From Polaromonas sp. JS666 (GTDB lineage: Bacteria > Pseudomonadota > Gammaproteobacteria > Burkholderiales > Burkholderiaceae_C), in contig NZ_FNHX01000006.1 in the NCBI RefSeq assembly GCF_900103405.1, positions 124,001 through 188,000 on the forward strand: a stretch of 64,000 bases of DNA, given 5' to 3'. Positions 18,760 to 28,826 of the stretch are shown here, piece after piece. Position numbers and translations under genes: made by a program. Position 1 is the stretch's first letter. Every line of letters begins with the position of its first letter. Below the pieces are notes generated by a model. It saw only the letters and a program-made list of their open reading frames with translations. It had not been told where the DNA came from and ran no database searches.

Positions 18760-20307
18760 ATGAAGAATCGTCTTTCCACCCTCACCGCCGCGCTGGCCGG
18801 CATCATCGGCCTGATGGGCCTCGCCGCGCCGGCCCATGCCGCCAAGGACGTGGTCGTTGCCGTCCAGTCCAATTTCACCAGCACCGACCCGTATGACGCC
18901 AACGACACGCTGTCGCAGGCCATGGCCAAGTCCTTCTACCAGGGCCTGTACGGTTTCGACAAGGACATGAAGATGGTGCCGGTGCTGGCCGAGAGCCACA
19001 CCGTGAGCAAGGACGGCCTGGTCTACACCTTCAAGCTCAAGTCCGGCATCAAGTTCCATGACGGCACGCCTTTCAACGCCGAGGCCGTGAAGGTCAATTT
19101 CGACCGCGTCACCAACCCCGACAACAAGCTCAAGCGCTACAACCTCTACAAGAACATCGCCAAGACCGAGGCGGTGGACGCCAGCACCGTGCGCGTGACG
19201 CTCAAGGAGCCCTTCTCGCCCTTCATCAACACGCTGGCCCATCCCTCGGGCGTGATGATTTCGCCCGCCGCGCTGGCCAAGTACGGCAGCAAGGGCATCG
19301 CGCAAAACCCCGTGGGCACGGGGCCCTTCAAGTTCGTCGAGTGGAAGGCCACCGACTACCTCAAGGTCGCCAAGTGGGAAGGCTACTGGAAGAAGGGCTA
19401 CCCCAAGGTGGACAGCATCACCTGGCGCCCGGTGGTGGACAACAACACGCGCGCGGCCATGATGCAGACCAACGAGGCCCACTTCGCCTTCCCGATGCCG
19501 CCCGAGACGGTGGAAAGCCTGTCGAAGAAGCCCAGCCTGGAAGTGACGAGCGCGCCCTCCATCATCCACCGCTACCTCTCGATGAACACGCTGCAAAAGC
19601 CTTTCGACAACCCGAAGGTGCGTGAGGCCATCAACTACGCGATCAACAAGGAGGCCCTGGTCAAGGTGGCCTTCTCGGGCTACGCGATTCCCGCCGAAGG
19701 CGTGGTGCCGCATGGCGTGGAATACGCCGCCAAGCTGGGCCCCTGGCCCTACAACCCGGCCAAGGCGCGCGAGCTGCTGAAGGAAGCTGGCTATCCCAAC
19801 GGTTTCGAAAGCACCTTGTGGTCGGCCTACAACTACACCACGGCACAGAAGGTGATCCAGTTCGTGCAGCAGCAGCTGGCCCAGGTCGGCATCAAGGTGC
19901 AGGTGCAGGCGCTGGAAGCCGGCCAGCGCGTGGAGCGCGTGGAAAGCGCGCAGGACCCCGCGACGGCGCCGGTGCGCATGTACTACGTGGGCTGGTCCTC
20001 ATCCACCGGCGAAGCCGACTGGGCGCTGCGCCCCCTGCTGGCCTCCGAGTCCCTGCCGCCCAAGATGTTCAACACCGCCTACTACAAGAATGCTGAAGTG
20101 GACGCCGACATCGCCAAGGCGCTGGTCACCACCAGCGGCGCGGAGAAGGCCAAGCTCTACACCGACGCCCAGCAGCGCATCTGGAAGGACGCACCCTGGG
20201 CCTTCCTGGTGACCGAACGGCTGCTGTCGGTGCGCGCGCGCAACCTGGCCGGCTTTTACGTGATCCCGGACGGCAGCTTCAACTTCGACGAAGTCGAACT
20301 CAAGTAA
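18760..20307 (+). CDS. gsiB: Periplasmic glutathione/peptide-binding protein
   Basis: A 515-residue SBP_bac_5 protein. The signal peptide is clear at residues 1-27, with cleavage after AAPAHA. The family-diagnostic [20 protein letters not shown] and [13 protein letters not shown] segments and the [19 protein letters not shown] region are present. The ATG at 18760 is preferred over the frame start at 18691, because CTAGGAG precedes it and it begins the signal peptide. It delivers glutathione or short peptides to GsiC/D. The substrate name rests on gene order with iaaA-gsiA-gsiB-gsiC-gsiD; dipeptides or D-containing peptides remain possible given the downstream peptidases. Confidence 0.9.
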   Translation: MKNRLSTLTAALAGIIGLMGLAAPAHAAKDVVVAVQSNFTSTDPYDANDTLSQAMAKSFYQGLYGFDKDMKMVPVLAESHTVSKDGLVYTFKLKSGIKFHDGTPFNAEAVKVNFDRVTNPDNKLKRYNLYKNIAKTEAVDASTVRVTLKEPFSPFINTLAHPSGVMISPAALAKYGSKGIAQNPVGTGPFKFVEWKATDYLKVAKWEGYWKKGYPKVDSITWRPVVDNNTRAAMMQTNEAHFAFPMPPETVESLSKKPSLEVTSAPSIIHRYLSMNTLQKPFDNPKVREAINYAINKEALVKVAFSGYAIPAEGVVPHGVEYAAKLGPWPYNPAKARELLKEAGYPNGFESTLWSAYNYTTAQKVIQFVQQQLAQVGIKVQVQALEAGQRVERVESAQDPATAPVRMYYVGWSSSTGEADWALRPLLASESLPPKMFNTAYYKNAEVDADIAKALVTTSGAEKAKLYTDAQQRIWKDAPWAFLVTERLLSVRARNLAGFYVIPDGSFNFDEVELK

Positions 20308-20361
20308 TCCCGGCCGCGCCTGCCCCAGCCCCTCTGACCTTCTCAAGAAGCCCGCCTTCGC

Positions 20362-21282
20362 ATGACTCTCTACCTTCTCAAGCGCCTGCTGGGCCTGCTG
20401 CCGACGCTGCTGATCGTGGCCGTGCTGGTGTTCCTGTTCGTGCACCTGCTGCCCGGCGACCCGGCACGCCTGGCCGCCGGGCCCGACGCGGGCCCCGAAA
20501 CCGTGGAGCTGGTGCGCCGCGACCTGGGGCTGGACCTGCCGATACCGCAGCAGTTCGTGCGCTTTTTCAGCCACGCGCTACAAGGCGACTTCGGCCTGTC
20601 CATACGCACCAAGCGGCCCGTGGCCACGGAGATCGCGGAGCGTTTTGCACCCACCTTCTGGCTCACCATCGCGGCCATGGGGTGGTCGGTACTGCTGGGC
20701 CTGGTGCTGGGCATGGTGTCGGCGGTGTGGCGCAACCGCTGGCCCGATAGGCTGGGCATGTCGCTGGCGGTTTCGGGCATTTCGTTCCCCTCGTTCGCGC
20801 TGGGCATGCTGCTGATGCAGTTCTTCTCGGTGCAGCTGGGCTGGCTGCCTACCGTCGGGGCCGACTCGTGGCGCCACTACATCCTGCCCTCGCTCACGCT
20901 GGGCGCGGGCGTGGCGGCCGTGATGGCGCGCTTTACGCGCAGCTCCTTCATCGACATCCTCAAGGAAGACTATGTGCGCACGGCGCGCGCCAAGGGCCTC
21001 ACTGAAACCGTGGTGGTGGTCAAGCACGCGCTGCGCAACGCGCTGATCCCGGTGGTCACCATGATGGGCCTGCAGTTCGGCTTCCTGCTGGGCGGCTCCA
21101 TCGTCGTCGAGGTGGTGTTCAACTGGCCCGGCATGGGCCGGCTGCTGGTCGACGCGGTGGAGATGCGCGACTATCCCGTGATCCAGGCGCTGGTCCTGCT
21201 GTTCTCGCTCGAATTCATCCTGATCAACCTGGTGGTGGACATGCTCTACGCCGTCATCAACCCGACCATCCGCTTCAAGTGA
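20362..21282 (+). CDS. gsiC: Glutathione/peptide ABC transporter permease 1
   Basis: A 306-residue inner-membrane protein with about six helices. It shows the oligopeptide permease N-terminus ([29 protein letters not shown]) and the EAA-type coupling loop ([25 protein letters not shown]). It ends in [14 protein letters not shown] as DppB/GsiC proteins do. Its last codons overlap the GTG start of gsiD. It pairs with GsiD to form the channel energised by GsiA. Confidence 0.92.
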   Translation: MTLYLLKRLLGLLPTLLIVAVLVFLFVHLLPGDPARLAAGPDAGPETVELVRRDLGLDLPIPQQFVRFFSHALQGDFGLSIRTKRPVATEIAERFAPTFWLTIAAMGWSVLLGLVLGMVSAVWRNRWPDRLGMSLAVSGISFPSFALGMLLMQFFSVQLGWLPTVGADSWRHYILPSLTLGAGVAAVMARFTRSSFIDILKEDYVRTARAKGLTETVVVVKHALRNALIPVVTMMGLQFGFLLGGSIVVEVVFNWPGMGRLLVDAVEMRDYPVIQALVLLFSLEFILINLVVDMLYAVINPTIRFK

Positions 21283-22199
21283 ACACCACCGAATCCCCCA
21301 GCACCGCCGCCGCGAACGAAGCGCCGCTTCCAGACAGCGCGCAGCTCTCCGTGCGCACACCCGCCGCCGAGTTCTGGCGCAAATTCAAGAAGCAGCGCGT
21401 GGCCCTGGCGGCCGCCGGTTTTGTGCTGCTGCTGGTGCTGGTGGCGGTGCTCGCGCCCTGGCTGAGCCCTTTTGACGCGGAGAATTTTTTCGACTATGAC
21501 GCCCTGAACGCGCCGCCCTCGGCCAAGCACTGGTTCGGCGTGGACGCGCTGGGCCGCGACATCTTCAGCCGCATCCTGATGGGCGCGCGCATCTCGCTGG
21601 CCGCGGGCCTGGTCTCGGTGGCCGTGGGCGCCGTGATCGGCACGCTGCTGGGCTTGCTCGCCGGCTATTACGAAGGCTGGTGGGACCGCATCGTCATGCG
21701 CATGTCCGACGTGCTGTTCGCCTTTCCCGGCATCTTGCTGGCCATCGGCATCGTCGCCATCCTGGGCAACGGCATGATCAACGTGATCATGGCCGTGGCC
21801 GTGTTCAGCGTGCCGGCGTTCGCGCGCCTGGTGCGCGGCAATGTGCTCTCGCTCAAGCACCAGACCTACATCGAGGCGGTGCGCTCCATAGGCGCGCCCG
21901 ACTCGGTCATCATGCTGCGCCACCTGCTGCCGGGTACGGTGTCCTCGGTGGTGGTCTACCTGACCATGCGCATAGGCACCTCCATCATCACGGCGGCCAG
22001 CCTCTCCTTCCTCGGCCTGGGCGCGCAGCCGCCCACGCCGGAATGGGGCGCCATGCTCAACGAGGCGCGCGCCGACATGCTCAACGCGCCGCATATCGCG
22101 CTGTTTCCCAGCCTGGCCATCTTCCTGACCGTGCTGGCTTTCAACCTGCTGGGCGACGGCCTGCGCGATGCGCTGGACCCCAAGATAGACCGCCAGTAA
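21279..22199 (+). CDS. gsiD: Glutathione/peptide ABC transporter permease 2
   Basis: A 306-residue DppC/OppC-type permease. The cytoplasmic N-terminal region (about 40 residues) is followed by the OppC_N helix, then [20 protein letters not shown], a hallmark of this subunit, and the coupling loop [24 protein letters not shown]. It ends in [14 protein letters not shown]. The GTG start at 21279 lies within the end of gsiC (GTGA), so the two are translationally coupled. The first 25 or so residues are Ala/Ser/Pro-rich. Confidence 0.92.
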   Translation: MNTTESPSTAAANEAPLPDSAQLSVRTPAAEFWRKFKKQRVALAAAGFVLLLVLVAVLAPWLSPFDAENFFDYDALNAPPSAKHWFGVDALGRDIFSRILMGARISLAAGLVSVAVGAVIGTLLGLLAGYYEGWWDRIVMRMSDVLFAFPGILLAIGIVAILGNGMINVIMAVAVFSVPAFARLVRGNVLSLKHQTYIEAVRSIGAPDSVIMLRHLLPGTVSSVVVYLTMRIGTSIITAASLSFLGLGAQPPTPEWGAMLNEARADMLNAPHIALFPSLAIFLTVLAFNLLGDGLRDALDPKIDRQ

Positions 22200-22217
22200 G
22201 CGGGGCAAGGCCGCTTC

Positions 22218-23294
22218 GTGACATACCGCCACTTGCTGCCCCACATCGGCAGCCTGCCGCACGGGCAGCGCAACGCCATCACCGACGTCGCCGGCGTGAG
22301 CGTCGGCCATTGCACGCTGGACGCGGGCGAGGTGCAGACCGGCGTGACCGTGGTGCGCCCGCATGGCGGCGACCTGTTCCGCGACCGCGTCCCGGCCGCG
22401 GCGGCCGTGCTCAACGGCTTCGGCAAAAGCGTGGGCCTGCTGCAAATCGAGGAGCTCGGCGTGCTGGAAACGCCGATCGCGCTCACCAATACCTTTTCGG
22501 TCGCCGCCGTGGCCACCGCGCAAATCCGGCAATGCATGGCCGCCAACCCCGAAACCGGGCGCGGGCTGCCCACGGTCAACCCGCTGGTGTTCGAATGCAA
22601 CGACGGCTTTCTCAACGACATCCAGCGCATGGCCGTCACAGAGCAGCACTACCTGCAGGCCTGCGCGCAGGCGGGCGTGGAGGTCGCGGAAGGTTCGGTC
22701 GGCGCCGGGCGCGGCATGTCCAGCTTCGGGCTCAAGGGTGGCGTGGGCACGGCCTCGCGCCGCGTGGCGGCCGCCGGGGGCGGCGAGCACACCGTGGGCG
22801 CGCTGGTGCTGGCCAACTACGGCCAGCTGCCGCTATTGACCATGGCCGGCCAGGCCCTGGGCGCGCGGCTGGCGGCACAGCATACGCAAGCAGCAGAGCC
22901 CGAAAAAGGCTCCATCATCCTGCTGGTCGCCACCGACGCGCCGCTTGACGCGCGCCAGCTGCGCCGGCTGGCCCTGCGCGCCGGCGCCGGGCTGGCGCGC
23001 ACCGGCTCGGTGTTCGGCCACGGCAGCGGTGACATCGCGCTGGCGTTTTCCACCGCCTACACCGTGCCGCAGCAAACCAGCAGGCCCATGCCGGCCGTGG
23101 CCCTGCTGCACGACGGCCTGATAGACCCGCTGTTCCAGGCCGTGGCCGACAGCACCGAGCAGGCCATCATCCACGCCCTGTGGCAGGCCAGTGCCGTCAC
23201 CGGCCGCGGCGGCCACCAGCGCCGCGCGCTGGCGGAGCTGCTGCCCGGCTGGCCTTCTTCATCCTCCTTTTCACCTTCTGCGGATTGCCCATGA
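22218..23294 (+). CDS. P1-family aminopeptidase (DmpA/BapA type)
   Basis: A 358-residue S58 peptidase. The N-terminal region (NAITDVAGVSVGHCTL) and the GAGRGMSSFGLKGGVGTASR stretch at about residues 165-185 are the family core, around the autocleavage and nucleophile region. These enzymes release N-terminal D-Ala, L-amino acids or beta-amino acids from short peptides. The GTG at 22218 is used. It follows gsiD by 18 bases and overlaps dppA by four, so it belongs to the operon and should act on imported peptides. The C-terminal Ser/Pro-rich tail is not family-conserved. Confidence 0.87.
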   Translation: MTYRHLLPHIGSLPHGQRNAITDVAGVSVGHCTLDAGEVQTGVTVVRPHGGDLFRDRVPAAAAVLNGFGKSVGLLQIEELGVLETPIALTNTFSVAAVATAQIRQCMAANPETGRGLPTVNPLVFECNDGFLNDIQRMAVTEQHYLQACAQAGVEVAEGSVGAGRGMSSFGLKGGVGTASRRVAAAGGGEHTVGALVLANYGQLPLLTMAGQALGARLAAQHTQAAEPEKGSIILLVATDAPLDARQLRRLALRAGAGLARTGSVFGHGSGDIALAFSTAYTVPQQTSRPMPAVALLHDGLIDPLFQAVADSTEQAIIHALWQASAVTGRGGHQRRALAELLPGWPSSSSFSPSADCP

Positions 23295-24109
23295 AAGTCC
23301 TGATCTCCACCGACATCGAAGGCGTTGCCGGCGTTTTCCACCACGAACAGGTGCGTGCCGGCAATCCCGAGTACGAGCGCGCCCGCCTGCTGATGGCGCA
23401 CGAGGCCAACGCCGCCATTGCCGGCGCCTTCGACGCGGGCGCCACCGAGGTGCTGGTCAACGATTCGCACGGGAGTTTTCGCAACATGCCTCCGGAGCTG
23501 CTGGATGCGCGCGCCCAGGCCGTCATGGGCAAGCCGCGCTACCTCAGCATGATGGCCGGCGTCGACGACGGCGTGGACGCCGTCTGCATGGTCGGCTACC
23601 ACTCGCGCGCGCAGGGCCGCGGCATCCTGGCGCACACCATCAACAGCTTTGCCTTTGCGCGCGTGTATTTCAACGGCCTTGAACTGGGCGAAGCCGGCAT
23701 TTACGGCGCGCTGGCCGGCGAGTACGGCGTGCCGGTGGTGATGGCCAGCGGCGACGATGTGTTCATCGAGGAGCACCGCCCGCTGTTTCCGCATGCCACC
23801 TTTGTGCAGACCAAGCGGGCGACCGGCCAGACCAGCGGCATCAGCCTGTCCCCGGCCCAGGCCTGCGCGGCCATACGCGTCGGCGTGGCCGCCGCGCTGG
23901 CACAGGGCAGCGCGGCCCGCCCTTATGTGCTGCCGGGCCCCATCGCCGTGCGCATCCAGACCCAGTCGCCGGCGCTGGCCGACCTGTTTTGCCAGTGGCC
24001 GGCCCTGCGGCGGCTGGAGGGGGACGAGGTCGGCTTTGACGCGCCTACCGTGGAGGCCGCGGTGCGCATGGTCAACAGCTTGTCGGCCATGTCCAGCATG
24101 CTGCGCTAG
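23291..24109 (+). CDS. dppA: DppA-type zinc D-aminopeptidase (M55)
   Basis: A 272-residue M55 peptidase. Metal ligands match the family: DIEG at 8-11 (Asp8, Glu10), His in VNDSHGSFRNM (about 60), His in MVGYHSRAQ (about 104) and Glu in LELGEAGIYG (about 133). B. subtilis DppA is a self-compartmentalising decamer that cleaves D-Ala-D-Ala and related D-peptides. The ATG at 23291 overlaps the preceding stop. With the gsi importer and the P1 aminopeptidase it completes a route from imported peptide to free (D-)amino acid. Confidence 0.92.
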   Translation: MKVLISTDIEGVAGVFHHEQVRAGNPEYERARLLMAHEANAAIAGAFDAGATEVLVNDSHGSFRNMPPELLDARAQAVMGKPRYLSMMAGVDDGVDAVCMVGYHSRAQGRGILAHTINSFAFARVYFNGLELGEAGIYGALAGEYGVPVVMASGDDVFIEEHRPLFPHATFVQTKRATGQTSGISLSPAQACAAIRVGVAAALAQGSAARPYVLPGPIAVRIQTQSPALADLFCQWPALRRLEGDEVGFDAPTVEAAVRMVNSLSAMSSMLR

Positions 24110-24124
24110 GAGCTGCTTGCCGCC

Positions 24125-24976
24125 CTAGGGCACACGCGGCGCGTGTTCCGCGCCCTGGCCCACTGCCCGCTCGCTCATCCAGCGCAGCAGGTCCAGCCAC
24201 ATCTGGCGCATCTCGGCATCGAGCGGCGTGCGCGTGGAGTTGGGCAGCTCTATGGTCACCACCGGCACGCCTTTATGGATGCCGCCGTAGTTGCCCAGCG
24301 AACCCGGGAAGATGCCGACCTGGTCCAGGTAAAGCCGCCCCAGGCGCGAGGGCGGAACCGAAGGCCCGTCGAAATCGAGCACGCCGTAAGGCGCATGGAT
24401 GCTGACGATGAGCTGCGGCTTGAAACTTTGCATCTGCTCATGCAGGAAACGCGACTCGGGCTCGGACAGCGGCTTGGGGCCGGGCCAGCGGCGCGGGTCC
24501 TTGCCCGTGCGCTTTTCCCAGTAGACCTTGGCGTCGCGCTCCCAGTTGGGCGTGGGGAAGTTGCGGTTCAGGTCCACACCATGCGCGTTGACGCGGCGCG
24601 GCGGCGTGGACAGCACGCCGTCGGGGTTGAGCACCGGCACAAAACGCCAGTGGACCACCTGGGGCGCGTCCTGCGGCGGCTGCGCGGCCAGCTTGATCCA
24701 GTGCAGGGCTACCGCGCCCGAGGACAGCTCGTCGCCGTGGATGGCGCCCACCACCAGCACGCGCAGGCCGGCGTTGTCGGGCTTGATGTCGCGCACCCAA
24801 ATCGCCTGCCCGTTGACGGATCGCGCGCCCGTGGGCTGCAGCTGAGCCGCCTCGCAAAGGTCCCGCTTGACGTTCGGCAGTTTGGCCGCGTAGTCGGCGC
24901 AAGGCGAATCAGCCCGGGCACCGATCGCTATGAAATAAGTAGCAAGCAGGCAGAGGGCAAAGCGGTGAAACGGCAT
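24125..24976 (-). CDS. M14 zinc carboxypeptidase, MpaA-like, with signal peptide
   Basis: A 283-residue protein with a signal peptide at about 1-22 (ALCLLATYFIAIGARA). The M14 zinc site is seen as GAIHGDELSSG (His and Glu) and SIHAPYG (His), with VLNPDGVLSTPPRRVNAHG and VDLNRNFPTPNW between. The catalytic Glu lies in VPVVTIELPNSTR. E. coli MpaA cuts gamma-D-Glu-diaminopimelate in murein tripeptide but is cytoplasmic; here a signal peptide implies the periplasm. It is convergent with dppA. Murein or peptide trimming that feeds the neighbouring importer is plausible; the substrate is inferred. Confidence 0.85.
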   Translation of the reverse strand: MPFHRFALCLLATYFIAIGARADSPCADYAAKLPNVKRDLCEAAQLQPTGARSVNGQAIWVRDIKPDNAGLRVLVVGAIHGDELSSGAVALHWIKLAAQPPQDAPQVVHWRFVPVLNPDGVLSTPPRRVNAHGVDLNRNFPTPNWERDAKVYWEKRTGKDPRRWPGPKPLSEPESRFLHEQMQSFKPQLIVSIHAPYGVLDFDGPSVPPSRLGRLYLDQVGIFPGSLGNYGGIHKGVPVVTIELPNSTRTPLDAEMRQMWLDLLRWMSERAVGQGAEHAPRVP

Positions 24977-25074
24977 GCCCGCGAGTTTAACCGGCGCCGC
25001 CGCGGCCCCTGCCGCCCTCCCGCCTAAACCCTGACGCAAGTGGGCCGGGGCCGCATCAGTTAAATTAGCTGTCT

Positions 25075-25593
25075 ATGCCGACCCCCGCCATACCTCGCCA
25101 AGCGAGCAGCCCCAGCTTTTCACAGCGGGAATTCCGGGCGTCTCTGGCCATGTTCGCCACCGGGGTCACCATCGTCACCGCGCGCACGCCGGCCGGCGTG
25201 CTGGTGGGCCTGACCGCCAACTCCTTCAATTCGGTGTCGCTGCAACCGCCGCTGGTGCTCTGGAGCCTGGCGCGCGCGGCCGGCTCCATGGCCGCCTTGA
25301 GCGCCGGCTCGCACTACGCGATCAACATCCTCGCGGCCGACCAGAAAGAGCTGGCCGAGCGTTTCGCCAGCGGGCGCGCGGATCGCTGGGACGGCGTGGC
25401 CTACAGCGAAGGCGCCAGCGGCGCGCCGCTGCTGGACGGCGCGGCCGCGCACTTTGAATGCTTTAACCGCAGCCGCTATGAAGAAGGCGACCACGTGATC
25501 TTCGTCGGCGAGGTCGAGCGCTGCGGCCACCGCGCGGGCGCCTCGCCGCTGCTGTTCCACGGCGGCAGGTTTTATACCGAGCACCCGCTGTAA
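25075..25593 (+). CDS. Flavin reductase-like domain protein
   Basis: A 172-residue flavin reductase of the HpaC/NtaB class: FRASLAMFATGVTIVTARTPAG, then VGLTANSFNSVSLQPPLVLWSL, and the C-terminal HVIFVGEVERCG...FHGGRFY. It reduces free FMN or FAD with NAD(P)H for a two-component monooxygenase, none of which is nearby. It is divergent from the M14 gene with a 98-base gap. It may run with the EamA gene 68 bases downstream. Confidence 0.87.
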   Translation: MPTPAIPRQASSPSFSQREFRASLAMFATGVTIVTARTPAGVLVGLTANSFNSVSLQPPLVLWSLARAAGSMAALSAGSHYAINILAADQKELAERFASGRADRWDGVAYSEGASGAPLLDGAAAHFECFNRSRYEEGDHVIFVGEVERCGHRAGASPLLFHGGRFYTEHPL

Positions 25594-25660
25594 ATCACGA
25601 GAAGGCGACGGCCGCGGCCGCCGCTTTCAGGTCCCCGCCAGTTTCGCCAGGTTCTTCACG

Positions 25661-26557
25661 ATGACACGCAAGACCCATCTCGACACCCTCGCCATGTCCC
25701 TGCTGCTGGGCTGCTGCCTGTTCTGGGGCCTGCAGCAGGTGCTGATCAAGGCCACCATCAGCGAGATCCCGCCCATGTTCCAGGCCTCGCTGCGCCTGGT
25801 CGGCGCCACGGCCCTGCTGTGGCTGTGGTGCCTGTGGCGCAAGATTCCGCTGTTCAACCGCGACGGCTCGCTCAAGGCCGGCCTGCTGGCGGGCGCCCTG
25901 TTCGGCGCGGAGTTCGCCTGCATTTATGTGGGCCTGCAATACACCAGCGCTTCCCGCCTCACGGTGTTTTTGTACACCTCACCCTTCTGGGTCGCGGCGC
26001 TGGTGCCGCTGTGGGTCAAGTCCGAGCGGCTGCGCGGCCTGCAATGGCTGGGCCTGCTGTGCGCATTTGCCGCCGTGGTGTTCGCGCTGCGCGAGGGTTT
26101 TACCGGCGACCATGCCTCGACGGCGCGCGGCGACCTGCTGGCGCTGGCCGCCGGCATGCTGTGGGGCCTGACCACGGTGGTGATACGGGCTACCCAGCTG
26201 GTCAAGATCTCCGCCGAGAAGCTGCTGTTCTACCAGCTGGCCGTCAGCGCCGCCGTGTTCCCCTTGCTGTCGCTCTACCTGGGCGAGCAGTGGTCCTGGC
26301 AGTTCAGCCCGTTTGCCATCACCTCGCTGCTGCTGCAGACGGTGATAGGCGCGTTCGCCAGCTACCTGGCCTGGATGTGGATGCTGGGGCGCTACCCCGC
26401 CACCAAAATTTCGGTGTTTGTGTTTTTCACGCCGCTGTTCGCGCTGCTGTTCGGCGCGCTGTGGCTCAAGGAAAGCGTGACCACCGGCCTGCTGGTGGCG
26501 CTGGCCACCGTGGCGGCCGGCATCGTGCTGGTCAACCGCAAGCCGGCAGGCGCATAA
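25661..26557 (+). CDS. EamA/DMT-family transporter
   Basis: A 298-residue membrane protein with about ten hydrophobic helices in two EamA repeats (about residues 10-140 and 150-290). It opens TLAMSLLLGCCLFWGLQQVLI and has the second-repeat start GDLLALAAGMLWGLTTVVI. Such proteins export metabolites or amino acids. No substrate can be read. The next gene begins ten bases later, suggesting co-transcription with the aminotransferase. Confidence 0.9.
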   Translation: MTRKTHLDTLAMSLLLGCCLFWGLQQVLIKATISEIPPMFQASLRLVGATALLWLWCLWRKIPLFNRDGSLKAGLLAGALFGAEFACIYVGLQYTSASRLTVFLYTSPFWVAALVPLWVKSERLRGLQWLGLLCAFAAVVFALREGFTGDHASTARGDLLALAAGMLWGLTTVVIRATQLVKISAEKLLFYQLAVSAAVFPLLSLYLGEQWSWQFSPFAITSLLLQTVIGAFASYLAWMWMLGRYPATKISVFVFFTPLFALLFGALWLKESVTTGLLVALATVAAGIVLVNRKPAGA

Positions 26558-26566
26558 TTTTTCGGC

Positions 26567-27757
26567 ATGACAACCCACCCACGCATCCCCGGCCATCGTT
26601 TCCTCCATTCACCGGGCCCCACGCGGGTACCCGACGAGGTGATGGACGCGATGCGAAGGCAGCCCATGGACATGGGCGACCCGCGGCTGGAGCGTGTGAT
26701 CCAGGCCTGCGAAACCGGGCTCAAGGCGCTGTTGCAAACCGCCAAGGCCGACGTCTTCCTGTATACCTGCAACGGCCACGGCGCCTGGGAGGCGGTGATC
26801 GCCAACCTGCTCGCACCGGGGCAGCAGGTGCTGGTCGCCGGCACCGGGCATTTTTCCGAGTCCTGGGCCGTGCAGGCCGAGGCCATGGGCGCGCGGGTGC
26901 TGCGCACGCCCTGGCGCGAAGGCTACCCGGCTGATGCGCAGGCGATTGAAGCCGCCTTGCGCGCCGACAGCTCGCACGCCATCGTGGCCGTGTTTGTGGT
27001 CCACACCGACACCGCCAGCGGCATGACCAGCAACATCGCCGCGGTGCGGCGGGCGATGGATGCCGCGGGCCATCCCGCGCTGCTGGTGGTGGATGTGGTG
27101 GCCTCGCTGGGCGCGGCGCCTTTTGCCATGGATGCGCTGGGCGCCAACGTCGTGCTGGGCGCCTCACAAAAAGGCCTGATGGTGCCGCCCGGCCTGGCCT
27201 TTGTGGCCGCCGATGCCGCCGCGATGAAGGTCGCCGCGGCCAATCCAACACCGCGGTTTTACTGGGACTGGGCGCGGCGGCAAAGCCCGCTGAGCTACCG
27301 CAAGTTCTGCGGCACGCCGCCGCAAACCCTGCTCTTCGGCCTGGAGGCCGCGCTGGGGCTGATTTTTCACGAAGGCCTTGAACAGGTCATTGCCCGCCAC
27401 CGGCTGATCGCCGGCGCCGTGCATGCCGCCGTCCAGGCCTGGAGCGAGGGCGGCGCGCTGGCCCTTTTTGTACGCGAGCCGGCGGCGCGTTCGGTCTCCG
27501 TTACCACGGTGGCGGTGGCCGAGGGCATCGATCCCGAGGCCATGCGTACGGTCGCGCGCGAGCAATTCCAGGTCGCGATCGCGGGCGGCCTGGGCCCGCT
27601 GGCGGGGCGCACATTCCGCATAGGCCACCTGGGCGACATGAACCCGGCCATGATCCTGGGCTGCCTGGCCGGCGTGGAAGCGGCGATGCGGGTGCAAGGC
27701 ATTCCTTTCGGCAACGGCGTGCAGCATGCCGTCGCGGCTTTGGCGGGCCAACGCTGA
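26567..27757 (+). CDS. Class V aminotransferase (alanine/serine-glyoxylate type)
   Basis: A 396-residue PLP enzyme. It starts with FLHSPGPTRVPDEVMDAM, typical of the serine/alanine-glyoxylate aminotransferase group. The PLP-binding Lys is in VLGASQKGLMVPPGL at about residue 205, with DVVASLGAAPF preceding it and the C-terminal FRIGHLGDMNPAMILG. It transfers an amino group between alanine, serine or aspartate and glyoxylate or another oxo acid. It follows the EamA gene closely. Confidence 0.9.
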   Translation: MTTHPRIPGHRFLHSPGPTRVPDEVMDAMRRQPMDMGDPRLERVIQACETGLKALLQTAKADVFLYTCNGHGAWEAVIANLLAPGQQVLVAGTGHFSESWAVQAEAMGARVLRTPWREGYPADAQAIEAALRADSSHAIVAVFVVHTDTASGMTSNIAAVRRAMDAAGHPALLVVDVVASLGAAPFAMDALGANVVLGASQKGLMVPPGLAFVAADAAAMKVAAANPTPRFYWDWARRQSPLSYRKFCGTPPQTLLFGLEAALGLIFHEGLEQVIARHRLIAGAVHAAVQAWSEGGALALFVREPAARSVSVTTVAVAEGIDPEAMRTVAREQFQVAIAGGLGPLAGRTFRIGHLGDMNPAMILGCLAGVEAAMRVQGIPFGNGVQHAVAALAGQR

Positions 27758-27930
27758 GCCTTGGAACAGGTCTCCACTTGTTGTGCCGGAAAACCCCAGA
27801 ATGAAGCAACTTTTCTTTGGCGATAAAGCCGGCTTCGCAATTGCGCATCGAAAAGCCGCATCCGAAGATGCACCAAGCTATGGCCACTGCGCTTCGGCCG
27901 AGGGAAAGCGTTTGCAGAGGGGATGAAAAA

Positions 27931-28746
27931 TTGAAACGCGAAACTGAAAAATGCGTACGATTTCTTGGTGGCAGCACCGTTAGATATTCACTTTGGTCGG
28001 GCCTCTTCTGTACGGCCATATCTATATGGAGCTCCGTTGCCATGAGTCAAACCGCTACGGACGCGCCTACCTGCGATGCACTTTCTGTTCGCTGGGACGA
28101 GAGCCCTGGGCTGGGTAGTCGTCTTGGGCGCGCCAAGGCATTGGAAGACCAAGGCAAATCCTGTATTGGCAAAGGTTTTTACGACCCAAGACTTGCCATT
28201 CTTTACATGGATGCCGGAGATCTCGCCAGTGCAGACCGCATAGCAAAGCAAGGCATACAGAAGGGCAGTCCTTACCAAGCCAATTTGCACCAGGTATTGG
28301 CGGAGACTACCTTGCGCAGAGGCAATGTAGATACGGCTTACAAGATGGCGGAAGACATAGCGAAGAAGAATCCGGCGTATGTACCGATACTAGGATTTTT
28401 GGGTGAGATAGATTCCAAAAATCAGAACTGGGCTATGGCTCTGGCGCGATCGCAAAAGTGGAACTCTATTGACCATAGTGCACTGTCCTTGCTGGCAATG
28501 GCCGCGGCATTTCATCAGCTTGATCGCCATGAAGAATGCGTGGCTACGGTTGACAAAGCACTTGGCATTGATCCCGCCCGTATTGCAAAAATAGGCGGTA
28601 TTAAAGAAGCCGTTTTCTCGTTGGGCATTTTGAAACGCAACGAAGAAGCGGCGGAATTACTCAAGCGCCATATGCAGGCCAATCCAAATTGGGCGCTGGA
28701 TCCGTCGATGGTGAATGCGGCAAAGGCACTCGGATTGGCGAAGTAA
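27931..28746 (+). CDS. Exported TPR-repeat protein of low GC (probable acquired gene)
   Basis: An envelope protein of about 271 residues. The TTG at 27931 is preferred: GAGGGG precedes it at proper spacing, and it begins a signal peptide (KRETEKCVRF then YSLWSGLFCTAISIWSSVA). The frame is open from 27817, and an ATG at 28042 would remove the signal. Helical repeats follow: LAILYMDAGDLASADRIAKQ, LHQVLAETTLRRGNVDTAYK, AAAFHQLDRHEECVATVDKA and VFSLGILKRNEEAAELLKRH, a TPR/Sel1-like pattern for protein contacts. Its base composition is near 50% GC in lines I counted, against the high GC around it, and it uses AT-ending codons freely. Function unknown; transfer is inferred. Confidence 0.7.
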   Translation: MKRETEKCVRFLGGSTVRYSLWSGLFCTAISIWSSVAMSQTATDAPTCDALSVRWDESPGLGSRLGRAKALEDQGKSCIGKGFYDPRLAILYMDAGDLASADRIAKQGIQKGSPYQANLHQVLAETTLRRGNVDTAYKMAEDIAKKNPAYVPILGFLGEIDSKNQNWAMALARSQKWNSIDHSALSLLAMAAAFHQLDRHEECVATVDKALGIDPARIAKIGGIKEAVFSLGILKRNEEAAELLKRHMQANPNWALDPSMVNAAKALGLAK

Positions 28747-28826
28747 GGCTGCAACTTGTCCGAACCCGCGTGAATGGGAAAATTGGGCGCGGCGCTATCA
28801 ATTTTTTTACACCAGTTTGTTCGGGC

